A stretch of DNA of 63,704 bases, taken from positions 1 to 63,704 of the forward strand of contig WOGZ01000205.1 in the NCBI GenBank assembly GCA_009733775.1, read 5' to 3'. Within the stretch, counting starts at the first letter, position 1, and every line of letters starts with the position of its first letter. The translations under genes were made by a program, and so were the position numbers. The DNA is from Alectoria sarmentosa. Its lineage: Eukaryota > Ascomycota > Lecanoromycetes > Lecanorales > Parmeliaceae. The notes under the pieces are model-generated. The model was not told the origin of the DNA. It did no database searches and worked only from the letters and a program-made list of their open reading frames with translations. Below, piece after piece: positions 22,104 to 34,128 of this stretch.

Positions 22104-25100
22104 GCCCAGGTCAATTTCTTCTCATGAAACAAAGGCAAAATGGAGCGATGGAACATCCAAGGTACCTGCAGCGATGGCGGATTGTTTCACACGGTAATTA
22201 CAGAGGCACCTTCCTTTCCTTTATGTTATACATTGTTGCGCAAAGAACATTCTCCCCACGTATCCTTGCCGCATATTACTAATAGTATTGATCGCCATGA
22301 AACTTGGGCTGTAGTCCCGAGTACTGTCATGACGTGACTATGTCCGGTACGTGGTGAATACCATAGGAACGGTAGTATTTGTTCCAAGATGAATATAAGC
22401 GATTGCGTAATGAAGAGCAACTTGAAACTCTGGGCAAACATATGATTGGCGGAGGATTCAGGCGGATAAGTTGCTCGATCGATACAACGCCACAATCCCG
22501 TATGGTACCAAGACGATTGAATGTGGGGTAATTCTGGCGGCCATAAGAACATGATGATCTTGACATTGGGACATGCTTGTTTCCATGCGGCTTCCCGAGA
22601 CAGCCACGTAGCGGATCTCCCGCAGCGCTACGTTGCCACCGAGAGTCCTGAACATGCGCTAGTGACAGCCCTATGGTTGAAGACCCTAGAACCATTTCCT
22701 GGGAGCCCATGGGGAGTCTTTTGGGCCTGATAGGGGGGCATGGGGCTCCATTTCCGACTCAGTTTCAGGCGTCTCGTCCGGACAACCTTTGGGGCGCAGC
22801 CTTATCCGACATCTGGACCCTTTTCTTGGCATTTGCAGGACTTTCGGTGCCCACCTCCGTAACGCGTCGAGTATTCAAACGCCGGGTGACACAGGCCATA
22901 TCCTTCACAGCGAAAATACTGGGGACGGTTGCCTCTACAAAGAGACCAAATCAGCGGAGTCAATGGTAAAATTGGAGAGGATATTTCCAACGCCATTCGG
23001 TACGCGCAAAACAGACTGAAGAACAACTCCGGTCGGCACAATTCGATTTCCCGTAACCGGCGGAGTCAACAGGTATGTGTACTTCGAGATAGAGGCCAAG
23101 TAGATCAAGAGCTTCGTTCCCAGCGGGTGCTCTGGGGTCGCAGGAGGATCGCAAGCTTTAGCCTCGAGTAGATGCAGGGTTCTGAAAGCGCGAGGAAGAG
23201 TTACACATGACCCATAGCGAGCTGAACATTGCGTTGTATCGGACGGAAGAGGGCACATGTGCGAATCGTGGTACAATCTTCATCCAACCCAAACAAAATG
23301 TCAGGATAGCCGACCTATCTTTTCTCTTCCTTGTCTTTGACAGCACTGGCAGCGGAAGTTTCTCCCAAATCGTATCCCGAGAGAAATCACAAGAATACCA
23401 TAGATGGAGCTCAAATGAAGTCAGCGTCCGATCGCACAAAGGCGACGCTCGCGACCAGTCAGTATTCTGGCGAAGGAGCTTCCTTGAATATGTCGCCAGC
23501 GTTCAAACATTGCGGTTACGACGTCCCTTTGTGGGAAGGCGTACGGTGGTGTTGGGAGTGCAATCTGCTCTGTTCGCTTCGCCATGAGACAGATGGCTTT
23601 GCGTTTCGGCGTCGTTTGGAGTCTGTGTCTGACCTGATTTCTCAATCTCGATTTTTTTAATATCTTGATATCGACGATAGCGTTCGGGTTCTTTGATGTC
23701 GTCGAGACAGATTCATTTGGCTAATGCACGTGATGGCGGTTACTATTTACGAAGAAATCTGGTACGATTACAACTTGCAAAAGAATGTTTGTGAGTGAAA
23801 AGGGGGAATTAATGCGCGAGATAAGATGCGTGGGTGTGAAGATGGGGATAGGGAATTTTAAAGTGCGTTGCTGGCTGGCAAAGATCCCACAGCAGAGTTC
23901 GTGCTGCAGTACTAAACCGCTACTACACAGCAGTCAGTCTTTCCCCTCTCTGCTCGGAACTCTTCGCGCGTGCTTGACGACGAGGATTATTCAGGAGGCG
24001 CATCGGAGCTGGGGTAAAATTTGCCTGGGAGTTTGGGTCAGTGAGGAGGGGCTGTAAGATGATTTATTGCTCTCGTCTCTGTAAAGTAGTCAAAAATCCA
24101 CTTTCTTCATCTCCCTTTTCTTTTACTCTGACTCTAAATTTCTCTCTCATCTAATATCCCCCCAACCTCGGCCGTGAACTCCACAGTCTTTCCATATCCA
24201 AAGAGAAATCTTTGTGTTTTGTCATCTTTCTTCCGTCTTCCTCCGACCGCCACCCAAGCCGTCACATGTTGACCAAGCTCATCAGATCCTCCCGAGTGAC
24301 ATCCAGAGCCGGGTTGTGCTCGAACGCAGTTCGCACGAGTAATTCCGTGTCAGAAGAAGACACGATGGCTGCATGAACAGCAAGTGACGTGAGTTTAACC
24401 GACCCATCATACTTCAGTAATCGTAATACAAGACTTGCAAAGATCAAATGCCATCTTGCGCCCATTTCCAGAACCTTGAAGCCGATCATTTCCTCTTTAC
24501 CCCATCGCCGAAGCCGCACCTCCACACCATCCATCCTCTCCGCAGCTCCCACCATCTCGCCCGCGATCCATCTCAAAATCCACGATCCTGACCCAGCAGC
24601 AATTCCATCACGACGACAAGTCCTTCATCAGAGTCCTGGCAATATCCGTGTCCCATAGCTAACCATCATTGAGGCCCCAATTGTCAACGGGTGCAGCGAG
24701 CGGATGAACGATAGGAAGCATGTATGATCTATGGGAGTGGGCCCGTGGGTACAAGACCGCATGGCTACCAAAGAACTCCATGATAAACCTGAGTGGCAAA
24801 TATCAGACGAAAGAAATAGGCGTGGAAGACTCTAGACATTCTGACAGTAGTGACGGACGCTGTACACTCACATGTCAATTGCGGCAGCTCAACGAGTCTC
24901 GCACCCGTCGCTGTATTGACCTGACTCGGCTTGGCGTGGCCGCGCGCTCTCATATATCCGCGAAGTGAAGTGAGGGGACCGAGATCTTGGTTCTGGCGTG
25001 GATGAAAGAGCCCGGGTTTCGAGAACGGGAATGGGCCTCCATGTCCGCATGCGTTCTTCCATGGTTGGTCTCCGCTTCGACGATCGACCTCGGTTGATAT

Positions 25101-25716
25101 CGAGGTCATTCTCAGCATCTTCGGCCACAGACCGCTCAATCTCGCCCGTTTGTCTGAGTCCGCCTCAACGTCACCTTGAAGAGAAGAGCGCGAGGCGCGA
25201 TTGTTTGGATATTCCACTCGACTCGCAAAGAAATGCGGTCCCATAACTGGTGTCTATCTCTGCGATAAACTGTATCAATATGCTCCTGCCCTGCACCGAT
25301 GATTCGGCCAACCTCCTCACGGTAGATTCTGCTTCCGAGGCGAGGTGTATTGACGAGTGTGATATTCGTGGTGCATGTTGTTCGCAGAGGAAGAGATGTT
25401 TGGCTATTTCGAGGTGTGGGCGCGTGATGGTTGCCCGGTCTGGTTTGTAGACTTAGGCTGGAGGTTTTTGGTTAGGTTTCATGCGGAGTGGGATTTGATG
25501 AGACGGTCGAATGATGCGCCCGACATTGAAGAGTTCAGTCATTCAGTCAGTCTTGGCGGTATAGAGTATGGCGAGAGTAGGGTTGGTTGGGGTAAACAGT
25601 ATCATGAAGTGAATCCACCAAAACAGCTACCTTGATCTCAAGATTGGTCATTTTTGTTGTTTGTATGCGGTCGTTCAGTTCTATCGTACTCTATCTTACA
25701 ATCCCGCATCCTGCAA
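22104..25716. other. 3.6-kb stretch without a defensible gene
   Basis: Several coding-like pieces lie on the minus strand but I cannot join them. At about 22790-22945 a frame reads EATVPSIFAVKDMACVTRRL and ends at a stop. At 22970-23170 a different frame reads LGTKLLIYLASISKYTYLL. At 24262-24620 a frame reads GEMVGAAERMDGVEVRLRRW and TELLVRTAFEHNPALDV, with the disordered-looking frame 24889-25128 upstream. These may be exons of one or two lineage-specific genes or decayed copies. I saw no transposon ends and no tRNA. Confidence 0.3.
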
Positions 25717-27114
25717 TCAGCCGCTGCGAGCCATTGCGTTTTCCACCCAGGTGACTATTGGGTTCAGTACCGAGAAGGGCAAAGGGTTTGCTTTGACGAC
25801 CCCGAACCTCAGCATCGCATCTGCAGGCCAATGCATGATGGAATACCACCAGCCGAGAACCCAGATATACCCGACTACCTTGTGCCACGCCATTACTTTG
25901 ATCTCCTGTTCCTTCGGTTCCTCATCTCCGACCTTCCGCTCCGTTTTCGCCACAATCCGCTTGTAGCACCATATTACAAAGTCCTCAAACTGGATAGCAG
26001 GCGCCTGCCAGAACACGAAGCTGAACCACCTCGTGAATCGTAGGTGGAAGGTATGATTGGGGCCGTAGGGCATGGCGTATGTGACGAGGCCGTGAAAGAG
26101 CGCGGAGAGGAGGAAGGTGAAGTAGAGCTCCGAGTAGGTGGATAGCCATGTCCCGCGCCGAAGGCGGAGAATGTCTCGAAGATCGTGACTGTAGGCGACG
26201 AACATGTGGCGGGTGAGCTGTTGCCAGAAGGTATTCCAAAACCGGCGGAGGGTGTAGGATTCGGTAATGGAGCCGTAAAGGGGTGGCCAGTCCTGTCGTA
26301 GACAACAATGTTAGCTTAAATCCTGCATGTCTTGAGGTCACTGGGTTACGACCTTTGGTTGGCCGCCGCCTAAGAGGACCGAGAAGGTTGCTATCTGCAG
26401 ATAGAGATAGGTCGTAGCCAGAAATTGACTAGCCTGAGCAGAATAGACATTCCAGATCTCACGAGGCCATGTGTCAGCGCGGACTGTAAGCGTTAATATA
26501 TCAGCGCCTGGCTTGTAGTAGTATCTTGACGTGTACCTACTCAATCGTCAGTAGTCACATTCAGTCTTCTAGCAGAGCGCAAAAAGGCCTAGAGAATCGA
26601 GGGTGACTTAGTACATGTTGAGAGCGTCAATGGCTAGGAAAACAATGGCAATCTCCTTGATTTGCTGAATGAAGAACCCCATCTTGGTGTTTGGGGCCCT
26701 TTGCTTTGGTATGCCTTTGACCTGATAATTCCACCCAATACCCCGAGGATTGCAGTACAACGCCGCGGACCATTTGAGCTTGCTGAAGAACGACATCGAC
26801 ATGGCTTCTTGAGCCGGTCTACCCATCCGCCAATACTCCTTCTCGGGGACCGGGTGGAACAAGAGCTTCTCCAGCGTGTTCAAGTACCAAGGCCATTGTC
26901 CGATCATGAAGCCGCGCAGATCTGGGGCATCGCTGCAGAGGTTGCTCCATGTTCCGTAGATGAGGGCTAGGATGAGTGGCACGAAGATGTGAGAGCGGTA
27001 CCGGAATGGAGGCAACGCGAAAGCAAATATCTGGACGAGTGGAAGAAGAAGGTGAGGAATGATGCTTCCGGCAGCAGTTGGTGAGAACAGAGAGCTCATT
27101 GCGTGCGAGATCAA
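25717..27114 (-). CDS. Wax-synthase-like MBOAT O-acyltransferase
   Basis: Integral membrane acyltransferase of the wax synthase/MBOAT_2 type; in fungi such genes often sit in terpenoid or meroterpenoid clusters and acetylate a hydroxyl. Exons in order are 27114..26615, 26536..26353, 26292..25717, giving 419 aa. The introns (78 and 60 bp) restore NMYTSRYYYKPG and GGQPKDWPPLYG. The segment DWPPLYGSITESYTLRRFWN matches the family's 'W.P.FG...YSLR.FW' block. SALFHGLVTYAMPY carries the conserved catalytic His. There are about eight hydrophobic helices. Starting at the second ATG (27099) would remove five residues. It lies next to an AT-rich RIP block and about 4 kb from the next gene, so membership of a cluster with the P450 and UbiA genes is inference. 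Confidence 0.88.
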
Positions 27115-27269
27115 TTATCGTCGTCGCTTTAATGGAACCTCAAGGTGAAGGCGTGAAGTGTATCGATGAAGATTCCTTGAACTTCTGCTGGTCATGAAAC
27201 TGTATTAAAAGACTAATCAGATGGGTGTCCCGTGTGCGCGGAAGGTATTGTCGGACGAATTCAAATATT

Positions 27270-28495
27270 GAAGTGAAGTAACATTGCTAAATGTCATAAT
27301 TTCGAAAGAAAACAACTAGCTGTCTCCAGTACTGTTAAGATACTTGAGATAATTTTACTTACTTACAGTAAGTAAGTGAGTAGGTAAGTATGTAAAAATG
27401 TCTAATTATCAATTTACAAGTCACGTGACCAAAATAAGTATTCTTTCGCCTGGCTTAAAGTTTTTTCTTCTTCTTCGTTATTTTATTACGTTATTTTATT
27501 ATCTTATATTATTAAAGCGTTTATTATCGTAATTGTTTTTATATATATTATATTCGCTTTAATTTTAGCATTGTTTAAATCTTTTAAAAAATATAAAACG
27601 CGATTAATTTGATTAATTGTTTATATACGCGTTTAATTAAATTATAAAAAATAATTGCGAGCGATTATACAAACAACAATTCTTAATTTAATAACGTGAA
27701 AAAAATCTTTTTGCGTTATTATTTAAGCGTATATATTATATTAAAATTCGTTTACGTTAATGCGCTATCGACTTTAATGTGTTAAATCGCATTAAATTCA
27801 ATCGAATCGCATATTGAAAAAGACGTATTAAGAAAAATAAATAAAAATTATAATATTATTCTTTTTCTCAAATTCGATATATTTTTATATTTAAATAAAA
27901 GATAAAACAATTGCTAATGCTTTAAAAATTCATTAATATTATATAAATTAACGATGTTTTATATAAAATTAAGATTATTTTTCAATTATAAAAATTCAAT
28001 TTATTAATTTTAATTCAATTTTTTTGAACGAGCACACGTGAATAATTTATTAATATAATAATTATAAACTTTTATTCTTTTAATCTTGTAAAAAAAGTGT
28101 AAATTAAGTTTATTTAAAATTTAAATAATGAAAATCGATTATTAAATTTAATTAATTAATTATATAAATGTAAAAATATTATTTAAAATCGTTAATATAA
28201 TTTATTTATTTAAATTTATATATTAAGTATTCTTTTACGTTTATAATAAAATCTTTTCTTCGTTTATCGATTTAAAAATTAATAACTTTATCGATAATAT
28301 AATTAGTTTCTTTTTCGTCGATATTTATAAAAAGAGATAACGATTTTATTCAATTTAATAATAAATTATTATTGTCGAAATGCAACAATTACGAATAAAA
28401 AATAAAAATAAAAGTTTATTTTCTTCGACAATTTTAATTTATATATCATATTATTAATTGCTTTAGATATTTTAAATAAATTAACGCTTTAGTAT
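27270..28495. repeat. AT-rich RIP-degraded repeat block 1
   Basis: Base composition drops abruptly to very AT-rich, with surviving C and G mostly in CpG (TCG, CGA, ACG) and no frames above a few dozen codons. This is the pattern left by RIP on a transposon. The block opens after a palindromic run of TAAGTAAGT units at about 27355-27390 and ends next to a 28-bp motif (28483-28510) seen again at 33852-33879. I could not identify the original element. Confidence 0.8.
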
Positions 28496-28837
28496 CTTAC
28501 TCGCCAGATAGTTCGGTACAGCGCGAAGTGGCGGTTCAACCACAATCCGTACATAATCAATGCCAATGGGGGTGTGGACACTTGCGGCAAAGAGTGCAGG
28601 GTGAGGTAGAGGATGGGGCGACAACCAAGTAGGTTACATCCACGAGTGCCACAGTGGGGATGTGCATGGTATTGATTTTGTTAGGTGTTCTTGATAGGCA
28701 GTAATTGATTTAATGATGCAAGCTGTTTTCTACGTGGTGTGGGGAGAAAGAAGATGAGTGATCTTGACTTGCTGCAGCATTGAGCTTTTCTTTCACACAT
28801 ACATGATTTCATTACATGGTTCCATCTTGCATTTCTA

Positions 28838-29223
28838 CTCAGGCCGGTTTTTAATATCCGGACATTTAAAGATTCAATTCACGATGTCACCACGATAGAG
28901 CAAGCTACGAACAAGATTCATGAGTCAATCGCGATTGATGCGAGGGATGTTTTGCCAGGGATGTTTTTCGGAACAGAGATTGTTTCATTGGATTACAGTC
29001 CCGTGTGGCGTGCTCGAGACCTTTGCAGAATGCATGTAAGCTTGTTCCTTCGGATGTCACGTTTAACGGCTCGTTGCGATTGGTCAGTAGAGGCGTCTGT
29101 AATGCCAATTCGTCCCCGAGGTGCAGTGTCCGTATGGGGTCTTTTGCAGCTCAGACAACCCAGTAAAAATAGCAATTGAAACGGTCGATCTTCGACTGTC
29201 CGGATAATAAAAACCGGCCTCAG
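28838..29223. mobile_element. TA-flanked MITE with terminal inverted repeats
   Basis: The left end reads CTCAGGCCGGTTTTTAATAT followed by CCGGACA; the right end, read in reverse complement, is CTGAGGCCGGTTTTTATTAT followed by CCGGACA. That makes ~27-bp terminal inverted repeats with two differences. Both ends are flanked by TA, the target duplication of Tc1/mariner-type elements. The 386-bp body has no long frame that makes sense as a transposase, so it is a non-autonomous MITE. It is not AT-skewed, unlike the block 340 bp to its left. Confidence 0.72.
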
Positions 29224-30682
29224 TAATCCTCTACTCTAATCTTTTCTGCCACGCGCTTGTGGCTTCCATGTGAATGTCTGTGACGCTAGTGCCAGTTGGG
29301 AAACGTCTCCAGAGTTCGGAACGTGCCGTCACGCACTTAAGATTGGCAAATGATGCGATTGGATGAGAACTAAACAATACTAGTTAGCGCCGTCCTGAGT
29401 CCAGAGTTCTGAGCCCTGACTGCGAAACGGCTCACCGGCTGAACCGCTATGCCGGTAGGCACTTAACATAGCGTCACTTACCTACCTTAGGGATGACTTT
29501 TTGCCCGCATACCTAGCTCCCGTGCTGGAGTGGCAATTAGCACCACCCTAATTCCAGGGCCAGCACCGCCTTCGCCAGAAGTTCAGCATTGTCAAGAATC
29601 GAGGTTGAACTTGGATGATGTGAGGGATGTCTGGCTTGTCTGAATCATCATCCCTAGGCCCATACTATTTATTAGGTGGCTAATTGCACAAGATGGCAGA
29701 GACGAGGCTGCCGACCTCTATCCTGACAGAACTTGCACACAAGAGGTTGATCCATGGGTTGTCGTCCCTGCCCAGGCAACTCTACGCTGACACGCTACTG
29801 CGCCTTTATCATTATCGCTACCACAATGCCTGATGGACCGCACCTCTTCTGCATCTACCGAGATTTGATTCGCGATGATACACCTTTACAGCCTTGCACC
29901 TGTACTTGTTCTTCCTTCGGCCCCAACGACGCGATTTCTGCAGCCTTCTTGACGAGCTATGCCTCCAACGGGTTTACCAATAACTCATCCGAGGATGCGC
30001 CATTTGCGTCACTGTCGACACTGGTCTGGCAGTCTCTTGGAAGGATCGGCCATCCCATGATCCCAGGGTGAAGTGTTAAACCTCGCCTCTTTACTATCGC
30101 CTCTTTACTAGTGAATCTGCCGATTCCTCCTTTTTCGCCCGACAACGAAACTACCAATGGTGCTTTCAAAATTCGATTCCAATGTTGAAAAAGTAGCCAT
30201 TCGAAGCTTCGGCCCAAGTATTTGGCCAGCCAAACAGTACACTTTTTTCCTTTACTTGATTGCACTTCCAGAGCTATCATCTCACATCAAATATTTACTT
30301 TGTCGTATTCTACTCACGCTCTAGTGTAGTATATTAAAGGTGATTGGAATATCCGTAAAGCGGCGTCGCCTAACCCTAAAACGGCTAGTACGATATCTCA
30401 ATCACGAGTCATTCGAAGAAAATCGGAAAGCTACTATCTGACAGTAGGGAAGTTTCAGGAAATCCCTCGTGCGTGATCATTTCGTGTTTAAAAATGGCCA
30501 TCCGACCAATAAAAACAGCGTTTAGGACAAAAAGATGGAAGATAGAACATGATAAGATGATACGGAGCAAGGCCCATGATCTGCATGATCTGCATGATCT
30601 GCATGACTAGGGTCTGTTTCTTGGATCCTCATCCCGACAGACACTTTCAATGCAAATAATACTCCGGCGGACGATGCAGCCG
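29224..30682. other. Intergenic
   Basis: 1.46 kb with only short frames and no recognised gene. It contains a small tandem repeat at 30575-30601. Confidence 0.45.
30575..30601. repeat. 9-bp tandem repeat
   Basis: Three perfect copies of CATGATCTG are followed by a partial fourth (CATGACT). Nothing links it to a function. Confidence 0.85.
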
Positions 30683-30811
30683 ACAAGTTTTGCCTCTTGA
30701 CAGTCTAGGCTAGCCATATCTCTGAATCTGGTTGAGCATCGGAACGAGGGGAAATGAGATAGTTTGATTGGTGGGTATCCCCGCGCCGGACTGCCAAGAG
30801 GCACAACTTAT
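30683..30811. mobile_element. Small TIR element, family A/B copy 1
   Basis: A 129-bp segment is bounded by 21-bp inverted repeats. The left one reads ACAAGTTTTGCCTCTTGACA plus G; the right one, reversed, is the same but for three bases (CTCTTGGCAG core). Positions 30746-30801 match 37156-37211 in reverse orientation at 52 of 56 bases, and all four differences are transitions. It lies about 200 bp upstream of the Pth11-like gene. Confidence 0.7.
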
Positions 30812-31018
30812 TGGCCGCACGAGAACTTCATCAGAAGTCTTACCTTTTTCCGTACGGTAGCATCGTTTGAGAGCACAATTCCAAGAATAACGAGGCTCTA
30901 TGATGAATTCGCGGCGCCAACTGAAAAGATGCCTGGCGCGTGGGCAGAGCCCAAAAGTGCCCCCTTTTTCCTTCAAAACCTTTGATCTCATCTCATATTT
31001 CCCAGTTGCTATGCGACG

Positions 31019-32432
31019 ATGCGAAACAGAATGACCTTGATTCATGGCCAGGCCTCGGTCACAATTGTCGTAGTGGAGACCATATTCAGCTCCTTGGCAA
31101 TCCTTGCCATTGGATTGCGAATATGGGCTCGACGTCTCATGAAGAGGCGACTCAGTCTCAACGACTGGGCTGCCGTCGCTGCTCTGGTGACCAGGTCCAC
31201 ACGCATTCCCTATCTGCTCATGCTGACGACCGCCAGTTTTTCAACATGTGCTTGGCCGGTACCGTCTACTATGGTGAGTGAGAACGTTTGCCGTTCTAGC
31301 TCTGAACAGAGATCTGATATCGCTTGTCCAGCGGTGATTGAGGGCATGGGACAGCATGTCAGAGACCTCGAAGATCCCGATGTCCAGGCAGCGCAAGTGC
31401 TCAAGGCACGACATCCCCGGGGTATCCCACCAAGCACGCAGCTTCGCTAATCCTTGCAAAAGTCCCTGCTCGCCCTCGAGACTCTCTGGGGCGTCGCCAA
31501 TTGCTTCGTCAAGATATCCATCCTTCATCTCTATGTGTGCACCTGGATGCTCGAATACCAGAGCGGTGAGAGTACTGATAGTCTTGCAGATACAGATCTT
31601 CAGGGGAAAATGGTTCGTAAGGTGCGCCTACACAATCATGTTCTTTAGCATCTCGTACAGCATGGCCGTCTTCATGGAAGCCGTGGTACTCTGCCGACCA
31701 ATCGCATATACCTGGGACAAGTCCATCCACGGCACATGCGGCAACGCCACACAGGCGTACGAAGCAGTTGGCATCATCAACCTCATCACCGATCTGGCCA
31801 CAATCATCTTGCCCATGCCATTGGTGTGGCAGCTGCAGCTGCCTCTTGCAAAGAAATTCGCCCTCACCGCCATCTTTGGGATCGGCATCGTGTACGTCTC
31901 TTCCCCAAGCTGCGCCCCGAGCCTGACTGATCCTTCCCCCAGCATCTGCGTCGTCAGCGCCGTCCGCATCGTCGGCCTGGCAGCCTGGGACCCCAGCGAC
32001 ATCACGTGGACCATACGGCGCGTAGCCTGCTACAGCGTTCTCGAGTGCACGCTTGGCATCATCAACTGCTGCCTTCCCGTCCTCGGCCCCGTCGCCAGCA
32101 GATGCTTCACCTCGAAGCTCTGGACGCGGCGCATGAAGCCCGGGGGGGTACCTTTCAGCAAAGGCTCCACCTATGGCAAGAACTCATACGGGAAAGGCGG
32201 GTTGGAGAGAAGCAACGAGATCGACGCCGGGCCGTTCAAGCGTTTGCCGGAGCATGTCTACCCTCTGGGCGACCTTTCGGGAACGACGAATGATATTCGC
32301 TCGCAGGGCGATGATCGGGAGGAGGGCGAGGCGCCGTACTCTCGACGCGCATCAGAAGTTTTGCCCGAAATTGCCGGTCCTCCAAAAAATGCAATCACTG
32401 TCAAGCGCGAGTGGGACGTTGAACATGTATGA
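31019..32432 (+). CDS. Pth11-like rhodopsin-fold integral membrane protein
   Basis: Seven-TM protein of the fungal rhodopsin-fold (Pth11-like) family, often receptor-like and expanded in plant-associated fungi. The six-exon model is join(31019..31186,31237..31273,31332..31396,31463..31534,31590..31891,31943..32432), 377 aa. It gives the family flow: TM1 with GLRIWARRLMKRRLSLNDW, YYAVIEGMGQHV, ETLWGVANCFVKISILHLY, IQIFRGKWF, AVVLCRPIAYTWD with Cys, and NLITDLATIILPMPLVW. Then come GIVICVVSAVRIVGL and SVLECTLGIINCCLPVLGP. The tail of ~100 residues is hydrophilic. Intron 5 (51 bp) is a multiple of three and lacks stops, but its removal restores GIVICVVS. Intron 3 (31397-31462) has a weak GTGCTC donor and is the least certain. 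A start 12 bp downstream is possible. Confidence 0.85.
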
Positions 32433-34128
32433 AGGGATTCTACTTCTAGTCTGTGGGAAGTGTAACACAACCTTGTCGTACTGTTAGACTAAACCGTGTC
32501 ACGCACTGGGCCCATTATTCCTCGCTAAAAGACCTTTGTTTTTTAAACAACGATTGATCAAAGTACTATAGACGCTGGCATATTTGAAAGCTTCTCTGAC
32601 CTGATCAAAATCGATACAGGAGATATAACCAGTCAATATAGACAGACCTATTAAAACAAAACAGCTAGCTGGCTTGGTACGATTGGTGTGACTTGCCGCT
32701 AACTTGATGAGATGCTCCCGTTGAAAGGCCCCAAAGAAGATTTGCATGAAGTACTTTGATGTTCACGCTCCTGTATCGTTCGTGAAGTCCAAAAAAGGGC
32801 TTATAATCTTTTTGATGCAAGAACGACACCCTCGGTCCCTCGCCCTCCTCAGAATTCGACGACGACGACGATGACTTACTTTTTCTCATATTGATGATGG
32901 TGATGGCGGCGAGAACGGTGGGATCCATGCTTTGCGGAAATGCTCGCAAGAATGCTATGAACTCTGAACGAGACAAAAATCGAAATGAAGAGGGCACCAC
33001 TGCCTGGGTGTGGCAGGACAGGGCATATATACCGACTACCACTCACTCACTCTATCATGACACGTACAGTCTCCCGCCATAACCACATTCCAGCACATAT
33101 CCATATTGGGGGACCCGGCCGGCCCATGGGGTCATGGCTAGGTATAGTACTAATTAATCCCCGACTCCCTTTATAAAGTAGTATGCCGACTCCCCTAACC
33201 TAACCTAACCAAACCAACAGTCCCACTGTCTGTAGCGAGCTCTTACGACCCTCCGTACCGAAAGAAAGGTGATGGATGCATTACAGACCGACCAAAGGTA
33301 CTAACTACTCCGACACATAAAAACATTGTGCCTTCCAACGCATCCATCCATGGGAGAACGCGCTCTTATGTACTTACCGAGTCATCAGATTGGCGAGTAG
33401 TAAGATGGTGGTATCTTTGTAGCCGAATAGTTCCGTCCGGACGGACGGACCTCGTTTAGATCACAGTAAAGTATTTTACGTGCGAAAGGGGGGGGGGCCT
33501 TTTAACAATATCGTGATATCGTATACTTAGCCTACTTAAGGCGCTAGTCGCTGACCCTAAGGTATTAAGCTCGTCATCGGCAATCATGGAAGGCGAAGAT
33601 GTGCTCGATAAAGGGGGGTAGAATATCGTGTATATTCTATATCTGATTTATCAACGTCGTTATTTCATTTACTTTGCTATTCGAGGCCCATTTGTTTACG
33701 ATAAAGGCGTCATTTCTTTTTATTCTAACGCTCTATTGAGATTAAATATCATTATTGAACGGGCTGTGAGAATAGTATTTTACAGTTTAATTGTAACCTA
33801 CGTCTGAAAATCGTCATTTTGAACGGTATCATATATGCAATACTATCTTATAACGCTGTAGTATCTTACTCGCCAGATAACCCGATAGGTACCTTACATC
33901 TCCATTTTTGGCGGTACGCAAGGGTGGGAATCCTGCCTATCTGCCTAGTGCTGAGTAGAACCTCCATCCGGAGGGGCACACTACGGGAAGGCCTTCAGAC
34001 GTCATACTGCCGATGCCACTTGAACCATATAAGTGTCGATCTCATCCATGCTGCTCCACGGTTTGTGGTATAGTTTTGACACAAGAAGAATCATTTAGAT
34101 TTTTGCTCCCGTCGGCCAAGGAAAGAAC
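32433..34128. other. Intergenic between Pth11-like and P450 genes
   Basis: 1.7 kb without a gene I recognise. It holds a run of about ten G at 33489-33498 and a mildly AT-rich part at 33600-33850 that may be a solo LTR or other remnant. The 28-bp motif shared with the end of the AT-rich block at 28.5 kb lies at 33852-33879. The P450 promoter lies in the last ~200 bp. Confidence 0.4.

Noticed and set aside
24765..25244. 159-codon minus-strand frame
   Set aside because: Competes with a more protein-like frame at 24889-25128; no domain or splice model supports it.
27355..27400. TAAGTAAGT palindrome as a possible origin or regulatory site
   Set aside because: Simple-sequence palindrome at the edge of a RIP block; more easily explained as a degenerate microsatellite.
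29754..30071. 105-codon plus-strand frame
   Set aside because: Cys/Thr/Pro mixture without family features, no partners, and the region is otherwise non-coding.
33190..33215. Telomere-like CTAACCTAACC units
   Set aside because: Only two or three imperfect CCTAA units, with no array; too short to be a telomere relic.
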